Assembly: GCA_030544215.1 (NCBI GenBank)
Contig: JARZZO010000008.1
Coordinates: 18,306,614-18,370,613, forward strand
DNA length: 64,000 bases
Reading direction: 5' to 3'
Origin: Zantedeschia hybrid cultivar
Lineage: Eukaryota; Streptophyta; Magnoliopsida; Alismatales; Araceae
Shown piece after piece: positions 1-11,340 of this stretch; position 1 is the stretch's first letter; every line of letters starts with the position of its first letter. The notes below the pieces were generated by a model. That model was given only the letters and a program-made list of their open reading frames with translations. It was not told the DNA's origin and made no database searches. The position numbers and the translations under genes are program-made.

Positions 1-543
1 GAGAGCTCTTTCTTGTCTTTGTTCTTACTTTGATTGTTGTTGAGTTTTGAGGATCGTCTAGAGTCCTTGTAATTTGCTTGTTGATTGCTTCCCCTTTGAT
101 TCTCCTTTGTACCTTTGCAAAAAATAGAAAGAAAGAGAGAAAATACAATCAGAACTTAGGCAAAAGTAGTATCCATTCTAAACAAAGTTTTAAACATGCA
201 ACTAAACAGAAAACTCACTTGTTGAGTGGTCTTTTAAACCCCTTAATCAAATAGGTTTTGAAAAATGATGCTAGTGTTGTGTGTGTTGCATGGAGTGATG
301 TGATGAAGATGTAGGATTAATGAGAATGAAAGATATGAAAAAGAATAGAAATGAATTAGAAAAGAATAAATTGGATAGCCCCTAGAAGCCTTAGTCTTAA
401 ATGGATGAAGAATGGATGCCGACTCCTGGTAGTAGCAACACTTCAGCGTTTGGACGTCGTCGCTTCGATCTTCAATTAATTATCACTCTGATATCACTTC
501 AATCACTCCAATCACTAACTCTTTCACCCATTCAAGAGGCGGG

Positions 544-553
544 TATTTATAGA
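544..553 (-). promoter_or_regulatory. TATA-like box in LTR
   Basis: On the minus strand this reads TCTATAAATA, followed by GC-richer leader-like sequence. Its place about 1.4 kb inside the LTR start fits a U3/R promoter. This is inferred from motif and position only. Confidence 0.4.
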
Positions 554-624
554 CTTTCTTTGCGTCCGCGGATTTACATGGATAAATTCGGCATTTATCT
601 ATCTTAACCAACAGATATATACAG

Positions 625-945
625 ATTAATTCATCTTTATCTGTAATTATCTAAAACGCGTCGCCCATGGAAGATGCCTTTTAGACTGATTAGGATAAAG
701 ATAAACATCCGGGAAAAATTCATTTTTATCTATAATTAGATAAAACGCGTCGCCCATGGAAGACGCCTTTTAAACTAATTAAGATAAAGATAAATATCCG
801 GAAGAGAGGCAAAAACAACTTAGGAAACCTAAAACGCATTGTGCCTGGCAGACGTCCTTTAGCTAATTAATCAATTAATTAAAATTCAAATTTAAACGTC
901 AAAATAAGAATAAATTCTAAAGTGCGTCCACACAGGTAGACGTCA
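625..945. repeat. degenerate ~89-bp tandem repeat inside the LTR
   Basis: The motif AAAACGCGTCGCCCATGGAA starts at 653 and again at 742, giving an 89-bp period. Two weaker copies follow near 831 and 918 with the shared pattern GCG...CAGACGTC. Such U3 repeats are common in plant LTRs; a role in transcription is only a guess. Confidence 0.6.
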
Positions 946-1986
946 TTTAGACTTCTCCATATTTTAACTGAAATTTGAGTTAAAATCAATTTAATTGATT
1001 AACTTAAATCATATCTGTCTGACCCGACACTTAAAAAGATCAATAAAAATTAATCAATAATTAAATATCAGACCATTATGAGGTATTATTATATGGTATG
1101 AAATTTACTCGAAATTATGTCAAAATTAGCGTGTCTACAGGGTTATCGCAACCCTCTATTGGAACATTTCTGTCATCGGTTAGCGCGCGGATATAATCCT
1201 TCATTCGTGCAATGTTCCCGAATCGACCTAGGGCATGGTTTACTATTAAACCCTATTTGGTGGATTCACTTGAATCAGAGGCCGCTAATCTGAATCCAAT
1301 AACTCCTTATGGATTACAGAGTCCGCCCTGGCCAAGGACTTTAAGCACATCATTCCCGGAACATTCTCTCTCAAACAACCGAGAGCGGATGATCACCTAT
1401 TGAACACACAATTACCTTCGAGGGTATTTCCCTGAACCCGATCGCTTGACTTATTGATAACCCATGGTTAGGGATTCGTTCGTTAAGGTCAAAGCTCAGA
1501 AACCTACCAACAAGATATCTTTGGAGTCTCAGGTCCAAGGATCATCCACGCAACCGTAACAATTGAATCGAGCTGGTTAACAGTGAGGTGATTACCATCC
1601 AACAATTCATAGTCGGATCAGTTCAGTGAACTCATTTACCAATGAGCAATTATAGGTTCAGCATAGTGTCTCCACACAAGTGACTTATGGAATCAGTCAC
1701 CCTCATCATATGAGCTGAAGTAACCTATACTAGTCTATCCGGATATTTGATGTCCTATCTCAAACATCCTATGACTAGGAACAATTAAGAACATGTGTTT
1801 ATAAGTATTCGGTCCCGTAATTATGATCTCATCATAATCCGAAGACTATTGCCCATGTTCATGGACTTCATCGTGATACGATAAACACAGATCGAATTAA
1901 TTACACACAATGAATTATTGCCATTTATAATTAATCTGAATAAGTACATAATATCGGATTGGCTTTGAGACCATCTAATACTAACA

Positions 1987-3215
1987 TTTAGTCGAGGGAG
2001 GAACAGCTGAATATTGTTTCTGATTGGGCTGAGTGTCAGACTTAGGATGGGAATTGGGAACCCTGGTTGGCTGTGCATACTGACCTGTTCATTGATGGTG
2101 ACTCCTTCCATGGTAGGAGTTGGTGTGGCTTTCTTGTTCCTGTTTCTGTTCTCAAAGAACGAAGGCAGAGTGGAGTCTCAGATTTGAGACTGAACTATCC
2201 TAGCTCGGTTATACAGCTGAGCGAATGTTTGAAGTTCGCTAAGCATGAGAATAGCCCGGAGCTGAGGGGTAGCATTGTTAACAAGCATAGTGACCGCTTG
2301 TGCTTCAGGGATGACAACCTCTACTCTAGAAGCCATAGCTCTCCACCTATTAGCAAAGTGAGTGAAGTCTTCATCGGACTTCATTTTTTTCATTACAAGG
2401 TCAAACAAGGTAGGGGGCAAGGCTGCCATGTGGTTGAAGTGGGTAATAAATCTCTCGGAGATCATATCAAAGTTGATTAGGTCAGTGGCTGGTAGAGAAG
2501 AAAACCATCTCAAGGCCTCTCCTTCGAGAGACTTCTGAAAAAGGTGGACAAGGAGGACTCTATCGAAGAGCCACTAGTGGGAATCCATGAGAAACCCGGA
2601 TAAGTGATGGTGTGGGTCAGTAGTACCATCATACTTCTTGTACTTAGGTACTTTGAATCTTGGTGGAAAGTAGGCCAGAGGGAGCTTACAGTAGCTCAAA
2701 AGAGAATGAGGTTGCCTAAGGCTGAGATTTTCGGCCATGAGTTGCAGCACACAAGTCTCAACCTCATTCTTGTAGATGAACTCCTCCTGCTTGGGAGGTG
2801 TGACCTGGTTGATGAGATTAAATGGGATTGTTTGAGTGGGCATTGCTTGATTTGCCTGGGGTCGGCTAGAAGATCCTTGGAATTGAGTTTTCCGAGGAGT
2901 GGCATCCTGAATTTTGCCACGGGAAACCAACTGGATGAGTTGATCTGGAGTATAGCATGATAACACAGTAATAAGTTCCAGATCTTCTCCAGGATTTTGG
3001 AATGTTCTACTTGAAATTACTGGCTCATCTTCTTCCTGCGAGGTAGAAGATTCATCAGAATCTTTCCTCGGAAGTCCTTCTCTAGATACTTGGAGCATAC
3101 CTATGAAGGTTTGTTGTGGATCTTCTTCAATCTCGAACAGAGGGTTGTGTATAACATTGTTACCAAGCTCATCCATGTCATCATACACAGTGTTAACATA
3201 CATTCGGTTCATCAT
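1987..3215 (-). pseudogene. Tat-type gag, N-terminal part, broken
   Basis: The start region (MNRMYVNTVYDDMDELGNNV) matches the gag start of the element at 58563 almost residue for residue. The reading frame stays open to 2574 (213 codons). A stop and frame change follow, and the capsid-like gag domain continues at 2178-2513 (motifs ALPPTLFDLVMKKMK, YNRARIVQSQ). Homology is lost at about 1987, where another LTR is inserted. Gag would form the virus-like particle. This copy cannot make it because of the stop, the frame changes and the truncation. Confidence 0.8.
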
Positions 3216-4055
3216 GAAACAAAGATCCTAAATGATTTTATATTTCACTTGAAAGGTTAACAGTGTATTATGAGAGTTGGTTTCTAACAAATCAAGTTCA
3301 AACCCTTAACGACCCTGGACTTCTTTCAAAACTTGTTCCATCAAGGTTTAGTTAGGTGTCTTAAATTTTGGAAGAACTCCCTCAGTGACACCTATAGGTA
3401 GATGATTGTGAATAGAAAGGCTTAATTAATCCTTCACACAAACTCGGGATTCCTATGGGATGGTTTCAGGTACAACCTGTTCGGCGGCCAAGTGGGAATC
3501 CCTGGCTCGCGGAGACTCACGGAGGTTCCCAAAAGAATAAGACTAGTCACACCTGAGTGGGAATCCTCAGGTGGAGAGTCAAATACTGTGGGAGAGGTAA
3601 CTAGAGATGTGATGCCGGCTCTTCCTTAAAACCGCTGCGGAGGGTACCCCAAAAAACCTAGAAACTTAACAACCAGCGGGTCAGAACATACAACGAATCA
3701 ACAAAGTAGGCAGCAACAGTATACATGAACAGAGGACGGCCAGGGACTTGGCCGTTAAAGGCAGAGGACAGCCAAGAGGTTGGCCGTCAAGTAGAGGAGG
3801 ACGGCCTAGGGGCCCGCCGTCCAATGGAGTGGACGGCCTCTGTGTTGGCCGTCCACTGAAGAGGACGGCCAGGGTACTAGCCGTCCAGTGGATTAGACGG
3901 CTAGGCAAGCGGCCGTCCAAGGTGTTGGACAGCCAACTGTTTGGCCGTTTGACTGCTTGTACGGCCTATCGATGGGCCGTCCGAATCAAAATAAAATATA
4001 TCAGGGCCTTACCTTCTTAGCTTTGATCGCTATGTGCGCAACGGACTATAGGTGT
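3216..4055 (-). other. Tat 5' leader between primer-binding site and gag
   Basis: No gene is seen. About 190 bp at 3455-3650 are strongly conserved with 58765-58965 in the second Tat element (shared GGCGGCCAAGTGGGAATCCC, GATGCCGGCTCTTCC), which is unusual for non-coding DNA next to a decayed gag. The remainder is dominated by a palindromic repeat array. Confidence 0.65.
3726..3985. repeat. array of GC-rich palindromes (GACGGCCAN..TGGCCGTC)
   Basis: The region holds repeated, partly mutated copies of the half-palindrome pair GACGGCCA / TGGCCGTC spaced about 25-30 bp apart. A better preserved array occupies the same place in the second Tat element (59065-59200 and 61253-61535). Each unit could fold as a stem-loop in the genomic RNA leader. 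Function is unknown. Confidence 0.7.
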
Positions 4056-4071
4056 CCCACCGTGATCGCTA
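4056..4071 (-). other. Tat primer-binding site (decayed)
   Basis: On the minus strand this reads TAGCGATCACGGTGGG, six bases from the LTR edge. The second Tat copy has TGGCGATCACGATGGG at the same place. Both resemble the complement of a plant tRNA-Arg 3' end, the primer class known for Tat/Ogre elements. The tRNA match is from memory and should be checked. Confidence 0.5.
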
Positions 4072-4077
4072 GAGGGC

Positions 4078-5504
4078 TATAGGTGCTCGGAATGTCCCCA
4101 GTCACTGCTGCGAGCGTCGGGCGAGGGCTTCTCCGTTCGTCTTAGCGCTACGGCGATTTGAAAGGGTTAGAAATCAAAGTGTGTGATCGCCAAGAGCATT
4201 ACCTTACGGTCCCTATGCTCCGTAGGATGGTGAGAGTGATCGTGTTCTGAGAGAGCGGGAGACGACGGGTTCCTCTTCTCTTCCTCCGGTCGGCCAGAGG
4301 AGGAGAGCTCGACAGTCTGCACGCAGAAATGCGGTAAGGGTCCCTGAAAAGAAAAGACAAGACAAAAGAAGAAGACAACCCGATTATGACTGTGATATGT
4401 ATAATCTATCCATGCAAACATAGAAATCAACTAGAATTGGAGGGAGACACACCGGATGGGTGTTTGGGGAGAGAAGATGACCATATGTTATGGCCACCCA
4501 CCTCCCTTTTTTTTGTTTAAAACCTTTGGGGAGTAAGGGTTGCTAGGTTATCCTAACATGCATGCATGCAGATGGGGGTTCTCGTATGTGAAAAGTGAAG
4601 TGATGTGTTAAAAGAGAAAAGAAGAGTGAGAGGAGGAGGTGATGTTACGGAGTAGATGGAGAGTGGGAATGCAATAAAGTGGAAAGGAGAAAAGTAAGGA
4701 GAGGGTTAAGAGAACAAGCCCATTTGGAACGCGAAAGATCCCTCCGGCTTCTCTACTGCTAAGGCTTTCTCTCGCTTGAAGTTCTTCCTGAAGCTCTCTG
4801 ACTCTTAGCCCGCTCAACTCCCCCTCTAACCTCAAAACCAACCCACTTGCCAACCCCCTTTCTCGAGGGGACATGGGGGGTTTAAATAGGTGAGGGTAAA
4901 ATAGGGGTCTAAATCCCCGTAAATCATCAAAAAGCCAATGGGAAGTGGTCAAGAGTCGGAGGTGGTGCGCGCGGCAGTCGCCGGAGTGGGGAATGATCGG
5001 AGTAGTGGGGGTGAGGGTGGCGAGTAGAGGAGATCGTGGGAAGACGAGGTCAAGATGGGAGTTAGGGGAGTGGGCGGCCAACCATCTTGCCTTCAAATTC
5101 CGTGGAAGGCCAGGTAGCTGGCCTTCCACGAAGAGGTGGAAGGTGGCCCGATTGACCTTCGAAGGGTGATGGAAGGCAAGGGGTGGCCTTCGAAGGGTGG
5201 TGGAAGGTCAGGGGTGGCCTTCGAAGGGTGGTGGAAGACGGACAGGTTGACCTTCGAAGGGTGGTGGAAGGCGGACCGGTTGGCCTTCGAAGGGTGGTGG
5301 AAGGCAGACAGGTTCGCCTTCGAAGGGTGGTGGCAGGCGGACAGGTTGGCCTTCCACGAAAAGGTGGCTAAAGTCGAGATTTGTTAATGGGCCTAGTTAT
5401 TAGTGGGCTGAAGGATGAGATGGCTAAGATGAGGGGTTTGGTGGTGATGGGCAAATGATGGATGGGGTTCATGACCAAAGGGGGGTCCAAAATCGGTGTC
5501 TACA
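4078..5504 (-). repeat. 5' LTR of Tat copy 1
   Basis: On the minus strand it begins TGTAGACACCGATTTTGG and ends at a mutated CCTATA (CCTACA in the other copies), giving short inverted termini TGTAG/CTACA. It is 1427 bp, against 1402 bp for the LTR at 30613. Hand comparison over the first ~400 bp of plus-strand alignment gave about 26 differences (roughly 6-7 percent), mostly transitions as expected for methylated DNA. It has a TATTTAAA-type TATA motif near 4880 and a 33-bp minisatellite in U3. Confidence 0.85.
5096..5365. repeat. ~33-bp minisatellite in Tat LTR
   Basis: There are about seven units of GGCCTTCGAAGGGTGGTGGA plus a variable GGCGGACAGGTT tail, bordered by inverted copies of TGGAAGGCCAG / CTGGCCTTCCA. 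Open frames across it (FEGWWKADRLA-type peptides) are a by-product of the repeat, not genes. Confidence 0.8.
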
Positions 5505-6147
5505 ATGTCTTGTCAAATATGCCACAGGTACACCATTGCCGATTTTGCAATCGCAAAGGTTTCATTAGCCAGAATGTCATGGGTGTTGTGTCGTTCAACC
5601 TCACCTTCCAATATCTTGTGGTTGGTTGGAAAGGATCGACCGCCGACATGCGGGTGCTTAGATGGGCTTTGGACGAAAGCGGATTCACTGTCCCTCGTGC
5701 GAAATATTATCTTGTAGATTCCATATATGCAAACTCAAGTGCTTTCCTGGTTCCATATCGGAGCCAATGGTATCACTTGGCATTGTTTGGGGGAGCACAG
5801 AATCGCACATATGCCAACAAAGAAGAGAAGTATAACCATTGTATCACACTCAGTTAAGGAATGTAGTCGAAAGAACATTCGGCGTTCTGAAGAATCACTT
5901 TCAGACGCTAAAAGAAGGGAACATGTACCCCTGGTCGACGCAGAGGAAGATGGTCATTGCATGCGCTATCGTTCATAACTTCATACGTCGAGCTTAGGGA
6001 CAGGACTACGACTTCAACTGCGAGAACAATGAAAATGCAGTTGTTGACGATGCTGGTGATGAAGACATTCCCATTGACATCCCTCTCAACACGGTTAACA
6101 TTGCTTTAGGAGGGAAGATCATAGACTCGATTGCTGACACACTCTAG
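5505..6147 (+). pseudogene. PIF/Harbinger transposase (HARBI1-like nuclease), C-terminal half
   Basis: The frames encode conserved parts of the DDE_4 nuclease of Harbinger transposases. These are the NRKGFISQNVMGVVSF block, YYLVDSIYAN with the second catalytic Asp, and VVERTFGVLKNHF with the catalytic Glu, followed by IACAIVHNFIRR. At least one frameshift (near 5785-5850) and an in-frame TAG at 5995 break it. C-terminal coding similarity seems to continue to the stop at 6145-6147 (acidic tail, ending near IIDSIADTL). The piece starts with ATGTC (5505-5509) directly at the Tat LTR edge. Joined at that 5-mer to the N-terminal half ending at 30612, it reads in frame. Confidence 0.8.
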
Positions 6148-6444
6148 AGATGAGTTACATTCCTCATATCTCCTGCTACGTGGTATGTTCGGCATGTCTC
6201 TTCCCTTTTTTCATTCTATGTCAGTATGTTGAGCTATTGAGATTTGGTTTATTATCTTGTACTTCGTTGATGATTGCACTTGATCTCATTTGCTTTATGC
6301 TTTCTATTTTTTGTATGTTATGTTGGGCATGTCCTTTTAGCGTGTACTTTGATATTTCGGTTATACTTCCTTATTTCATTTTTATGAACAATATTAAAAC
6401 TAATTTTAAGCATCACCCTTCACTTAAATATTGTAATGACTACG
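6148..6444. other. AT-rich spacer
   Basis: No gene or element is recognised. It is T-rich sequence downstream of the transposase stop; one open frame of 101 codons has no recognisable domain. Confidence 0.4.
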
Positions 6445-7320
6445 CATTTTTTTGATAGTAGGAGGAAACAATATAAATGAGTCTATTGGTCGGATAGTTC
6501 TATTACTTAGAGCAACTCTAGTGGACATTGATTTTATCAATAGGAAGTTTCTATTTATGAGCCTGTGAATTAATACTGTGCAAATTTGCAGCCCTATCCA
6601 TTGGTATGCTGGGATGGTCGGATAGCATGACTGCAACAACATTTCAGTATATTTTTTTGAATAGTAGGAGAGCAAATTCGCACGCTCCTAATTTGGTCAT
6701 TATGGACAATGACGAAATAATGAAAATGAATATATTTGTCGGATGGTTCTACTGTTTGGAGCAACCCCAATAAACAATCATTTTATCGATATGAACTTTC
6801 TATTGCTGCGCATGCGAACAGTGGCAAAAGTTGAGGATGGTTAACAGTGTGCTACTTTGTAGCCTATCCATTGGTACGCTGGGATGGTTGAATGGTATGA
6901 TTGCAACCACATTTCATTTTTTTTTTAGATAACAGGAGGACAAAATTACATGCTCTTAATTCGGACATTATGGGCAATGATGAAATAATGAAAATGAGTC
7001 TATTGGTCGGATGGTTCCATTGCTTGGTGCAATCCCACTTGATAATGATTTTATCGATATGAATTTTCTATTTTTGATGGCAACAGTTAAGGATGGTAAG
7101 AGTGTGCAAATTTGTAGTCCTATCTATTGGTACGCTGGGATGGTCGGATGGCCTCGGTGCAACAGCATATCAGTGTGTTTTTTTGGATAGCAAGAGGGCA
7201 AAATTGCATGCTCATAATTCGGAGATTATAGGCAATGATGAAAGAATTAAAATAAGTCTATTGAAAGGATAATTCTACTTCATGGAGCAACCCTTCTAGA
7301 CAATGATCTTTTCTATATTA
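6445..7320. repeat. imperfect tandem repeat, ~200-270-bp units
   Basis: Four diverged units each start with a T-run and GGATAGCAAGAGGGCAAAAT-like text (near 6449, 6650, 6920, 7180). They continue with AATGAGTCTATTGGTCGGAT and end with TATTGGTACGCTGGGATGGT. Two further units lie at 17505-17910 in the duplicated segment. No coding capacity is seen. Confidence 0.7.
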
Positions 7321-8620
7321 CATACATATTTTTGAGTCTTGAAACGATTCATAATTGACAGGGTTATAGTGCATTGACGGATGATGAGTATGTGACAATG
7401 GTAGCTATTGTAATTTGAATGTTACATTCTTGTTAGTTTATTTCTGTATTCGATACTATAATGTACTAAATGTTTTTGTGCATAGAATGTGAAATTATTA
7501 ATAACTGGGGTAAGGTGCGTATGAACTTCCAGGAAGTGTGTTGCTTGTCAATTTGGCTCAACAGAAGCAAAAAGAATGATGCGTTGTAGTATTTTTTTCG
7601 TTGAATATGCATTTTGTAAAATTGAAACTATATTATCGGAATTGCGTGCATATGTGCAAGTGAATGTTATGGTAGATGATTTTGTATATTTTTTTTTCGA
7701 CGTAATTGAGTGTATGATTACAAATTTTTCTATCATTTGATGACTAAGTTTGGTTATAAAAAATTTAAGAGTTGTACATTTTTTATGTAACTGAACTTGT
7801 CACAATGATCTTTTCTTTTTATATTTTAAATTATTGTACGCGTTGTAATTCAGGCTGTAATGTTTACATTTTTTACACACGAAATAAATTAAATAATGAA
7901 AGCATGATTTTGTATTTAGATTCATAAAAAATTTTAATTCAATCAAATTAGTGAATCTATGCTCACAATGGTCTCGTAATAGTTAGTTAAGTAATTCTAA
8001 TTGATCAGCTTACTTTTTGACGTGGATAGAAACATAAATTAGTCGCAACGAAAGCTAAAGCTAAATTTATTCCGTCTAAATTAAAATATTTTAATTATTA
8101 TATTATAAAATTAATTTAAACAAAATATTTTGTTAAACTATTGAACTTGACGGTAAAAAAAAGTGATAATATTTTATCTTTAAAAATTAATTTATATATT
8201 ATAGTGTGTTAACGTGTGTGTAAATTTGAAATAAATTAAAATTAATTTTTTGAACCGAATAATATTCTACACATTTTAAATAAGTAATTTGAAAATGATG
8301 CGAATTGCGAATAACTTATTCCTGGAATTGTAAGGGCAACATGGATATTTTCACCTTTTATTCTACTTCTTATTCCACTCGTTATGAAATTACATGGAAC
8401 AGCACACTGTAATTTCGGAGTGAAATACGAACAACTTATCAAATCAAATTATCTTTTATTATGATTTAAGAAATCCAACTTTATTCTTCAAACAAAGTGC
8501 ACCCAAGGGGAAGCAAAGAGAGATGTACGGCCGGCCACACCACGTGTGCAGAACACCCACGGCCAGCAACTAAGGCCGAACACCGCCTCACCGAACCGGC
8601 GCTTCAGAGCATCCCCTCGG

Positions 8621-8806
8621 CTAGCCATTGTGTATGGGGTCGGCTCCTCCTGGTACCAACCTCTTGTTATCCACTTGCCCGTGCCACCAGTAAGTCCGCA
8701 CGAGCTCCGTGGACAGCTGCTCCAACCTCCGTTCATGGAGTTTCATCCGATCGCTAGCTTCTGTGACCAGGTCGCGTTGCAGGCGAGCTTCGGAGCTCGC
8801 AACAAG
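8621..8806 (-). pseudogene. CLE peptide gene, copy 1, 3' part (CACTA-disrupted)
   Basis: It encodes the variable region and CLE motif of a CLE precursor, ending RLVPGGADPIHNG then TAG. The first 23 codons lie at 15263-15331, on the far side of the CACTA element. Relative to copy 2 the motif has Ala instead of Pro at position 7 of the dodecapeptide. That position is normally proline, hydroxylated and arabinosylated in CLV3-type peptides. Arg to Trp also differs in the linker (TYWWHG against TYWRHG). Disruption separates the signal peptide from the peptide, so a functional secreted product is unlikely unless the CACTA is spliced out or excises. Confidence 0.9.
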
Positions 8807-10948
8807 CACTACAAGAAAGTTCAGATATACTTACAACAAAAGTAGTAGGTATATGTCGCTAAATGGTAGGTAAAACGTTATACCTACTACCTTCCCTACC
8901 GTCGAATATAGTCGGTAAAAGTCGCGTCAGTAAAGAGTTACATATCCTTTCCGGGTCGTAGGTGTTTTCACGTTTTTACCTACTGTTTTTACTAACGTAG
9001 CAAAATTTGGACGTAGGTATTGCCCAACAAATAGACATCACCATCATTTTTTATCGTAGGAAAAATACTTATTTCGGTTGGTATATGCCACGTTAATAGA
9101 GGAGGATGGTAAGTACCATCATTTTTTGACCGTAAGTATAATTTGGTTGTGTCGTAAGTACAAGTCTAATTATAGTCGTAGGAAAAAATCTTGTCAACCT
9201 AATTATAGTAGGAAACTATTAAACCACCACAAAATATATAATTAGCCTCCTTCTTCCACTTGTGTACATATATAATCACAATATTTCATACCATGTAGTT
9301 CACCTGTGTACACATATATACAATCCATAATTCCCATATAATATATATATTGCGAATCTATAATTCCACCAAATAATTATTCTATTAAACTGAGACGTGC
9401 ACAATAATTTGAACAACCCATAACTTCCACCAACCTATGATCATCAAACCATAGCATATGTAAAGCGTCCGTTAAGTCCATAAAGCACAAAAATATGATC
9501 AAACTTATATTCACAACAAAATAAATATACATAAAACATCCATTGAGTCCACCATCCTATGATCATCAAACGATCAAAAATATGTTCTTCCATTCACAAC
9601 AAAATTTGAAGCACAAAATAGATGTCCTAGATATCCAGACACATCATCTGATCATCCAAATGTACACCATATATAGAGGAAAATAGTTTTCATTGTTTTA
9701 CAAATTCAAAACAGAGATGTGTTGCAAACCACTACCGTTCAACGACTTTGATGTGCCTGGATGAGTCTAGACGTACCTACAAAATAAAAAAAGTATAGCA
9801 CAAAATAAGTTATACTAACAAAGTTGCAAGACAATTTAAAGTTGCACAAAATTAGTAAACATGATACTACTAAATGATACCACAATCAGAAGACTTTTTT
9901 CACTTACCTCCTTCCGTAAAAAATGAGAAGAGTAAAGTGAAAAAAATCCTCTCACTGTGATGCGGTCGAGCCCATTAAATTGAGCCCACTGAAATAGGAT
10001 GAAGTGCATCTATCCCTAGAAACCAAAACAGAAACTTGGAAGTTAAGAATTGAAACAAAAAAATAAAAAACAGTAAATGTGTACAGAGGACTAAATATCA
10101 AGGACTTCGAAACTATGCATGTAATAAGATCGTATTTAGAGATTATGAAAATACTATGCAAAGTTTGATCATGCTTTCAAGAGCAAAGAAAATATTTTCG
10201 AGAACATTTTAGTAAGAAAACTCTTTTTTTTTTTTCCAATTCAGCCTCCTATGTACTTTGTCCAGATACCTCATATTTTATTGCAGGACAGTGGATCAGC
10301 AAGTAAAATTCTATATATAAACATATACATTCGGTCATCTAAAAAAAATCAGATAACTAACTCAAAAATAAATGACTTGCAGAATTTACTAGCAGAAAGA
10401 ATAGATCGTATACACCATCTCACTGTTGTCATATGTGCTAATCACGCATGAGCGGGACATGAATATTGCCCATTCCTTCAATTTTCACTTTGATTCCAAA
10501 AATTAAGCATCTTAAATCTGCTACTAATTTTCGTCCAACAAGCATTTGTAATTTCAATTTTAAGATAATTTCACGTATTCCTAATGATAGGCTAGCCAAT
10601 GCCTAGATGACAATCAAAATAGCAAACTCTCCTAGAATAATGCCTAGATGACAAAAGCCTGGACAATTTGATGCTGCAACCAGAACAGAATAGGGGGATG
10701 GATGGATGGATTCTACCCAGCAGAACCAGAAGCTAACGAACGAAAAGAAGTAGGCACAACAAAAAGAACATTGAATAATTTCAAGCAATTGAAGCAAGCA
10801 CAACAAAAAGAACTAGGACAAGCCAAAAAATTACTCGGGTCGAAATAACATTAGGAAACTGAATATTGGATAGGCAAATTACTCAGGTCGCAGAAGTAAA
10901 AAATGATCATAACTTACATATTCTATCAGCCAAAGAATGTGGGTTCCT

Positions 10949-11141
10949 AATGCGTCCTTCATTTTCTTCCTAATGATGTCCCCCACAAGATAGATGGTGT
11001 TGGGTCAGTTCCTACACCCCGAACACGGCCTGATTTATCTTCACCAATAACCTGTACATAAAAGTCATCCTTTGAGGTAAATGGGTGGAAGGTCCCTTCA
11101 TCAGAAAGCTGAGATCTTTTGAGCTCTTGAAGTTTTTCCTA
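10949..11141 (-). CDS. TNPA-like En/Spm protein, C-terminal exon
   Basis: The minus-strand frame reads ELKRSQLSDEGTFHPFTSKD through SGRVRGVGTDPTPSILWG to a clean TGA. The RVRG-G-GPTPS block is characteristic of the Ptta/En/Spm family (Transposase_24), a CACTA accessory DNA-binding protein. No frameshift is seen in the exon. Together with 11219-11340 it looks like the last two exons of a gene read from the right end of the element. An intron with AT-rich sequence separates them. Upstream exons could not be defined. Confidence 0.65.
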
Positions 11142-11218
11142 TTAAGAAAATATATTTCCATTGTTAGCTAGCCGATAACATGATTAGAACAATAGGACAA
11201 GAAAAAAAATTACTTATA

Positions 11219-11340
11219 ATCACACAAGCACATTCATCATTGACAGGTTTGCCATCCTTACGAGTGTGAGTAATAATAAAGACATTTGTACGATCCAAAA
11301 ATAATCCACTCCTCTCTTCCTATCACAACATGAAACAATT
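11219..11340 (-). CDS. TNPA-like En/Spm protein, penultimate exon
   Basis: The open frame contains THTRKDGKPVNDECA, the THTRKDG signature of the Transposase_24 family, preceded by an EERSGLF segment. Splice boundaries are approximate. It supports the idea that this CACTA carried a TNPA-type gene only; no DDE-type TNP2 transposase was recognised anywhere in 8807-15262. Confidence 0.6.

Larger units (their letters stand above)
1..1986 (-). mobile_element. LTR of an unassigned LTR retrotransposon, partial
   Basis: Read on the minus strand, the right edge begins TGTTAGTATTAGATGG, a TG-initial LTR start. It abuts Tat gag homology that resumes at about 1987, so it is an insertion into that gag. 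A TATA-like motif followed by a leader-like stretch fits U3 then R-U5. No primer-binding site or end of the LTR is seen before position 1, so the LTR is about 2 kb or longer and the element body lies off-window to the left. No coding sequence is recognisable. The superfamily cannot be assigned; a copia-type LTR or a non-autonomous LARD are both possible. The second target duplication is outside the window. Confidence 0.55.
1987..5504 (-). mobile_element. Tat-type Ty3/gypsy element, copy 1 (5' end only)
   Basis: From right to left, which is the direction of the element, it contains a 5' LTR (4078-5504), a primer-binding site, a long leader with palindromic repeats, and the first part of gag (3215 down to about 1987). 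The rest is cut off by the LTR at 1-1986 and the window edge. It belongs to the same family as the elements at 30613 and 51306: gag, leader and LTRs all align. The right flank begins ATGTC, the same 5 bp that precedes the 3' LTR at 30613. This piece and that LTR may therefore be the two ends of one ancestral insertion. Confidence 0.8.

Noticed and set aside
5136..5387. Open frames giving FEGWWKADRLA-type repeats (also 31595-31913 and 52142-52877)
   Set aside because: Translations of the LTR minisatellite; no independent coding evidence.
8497..8845. Plus-strand frames over the CLE genes (also 19028-19497)
   Set aside because: Antisense shadows; the minus strand carries the signal peptide, CLE motif and start context.
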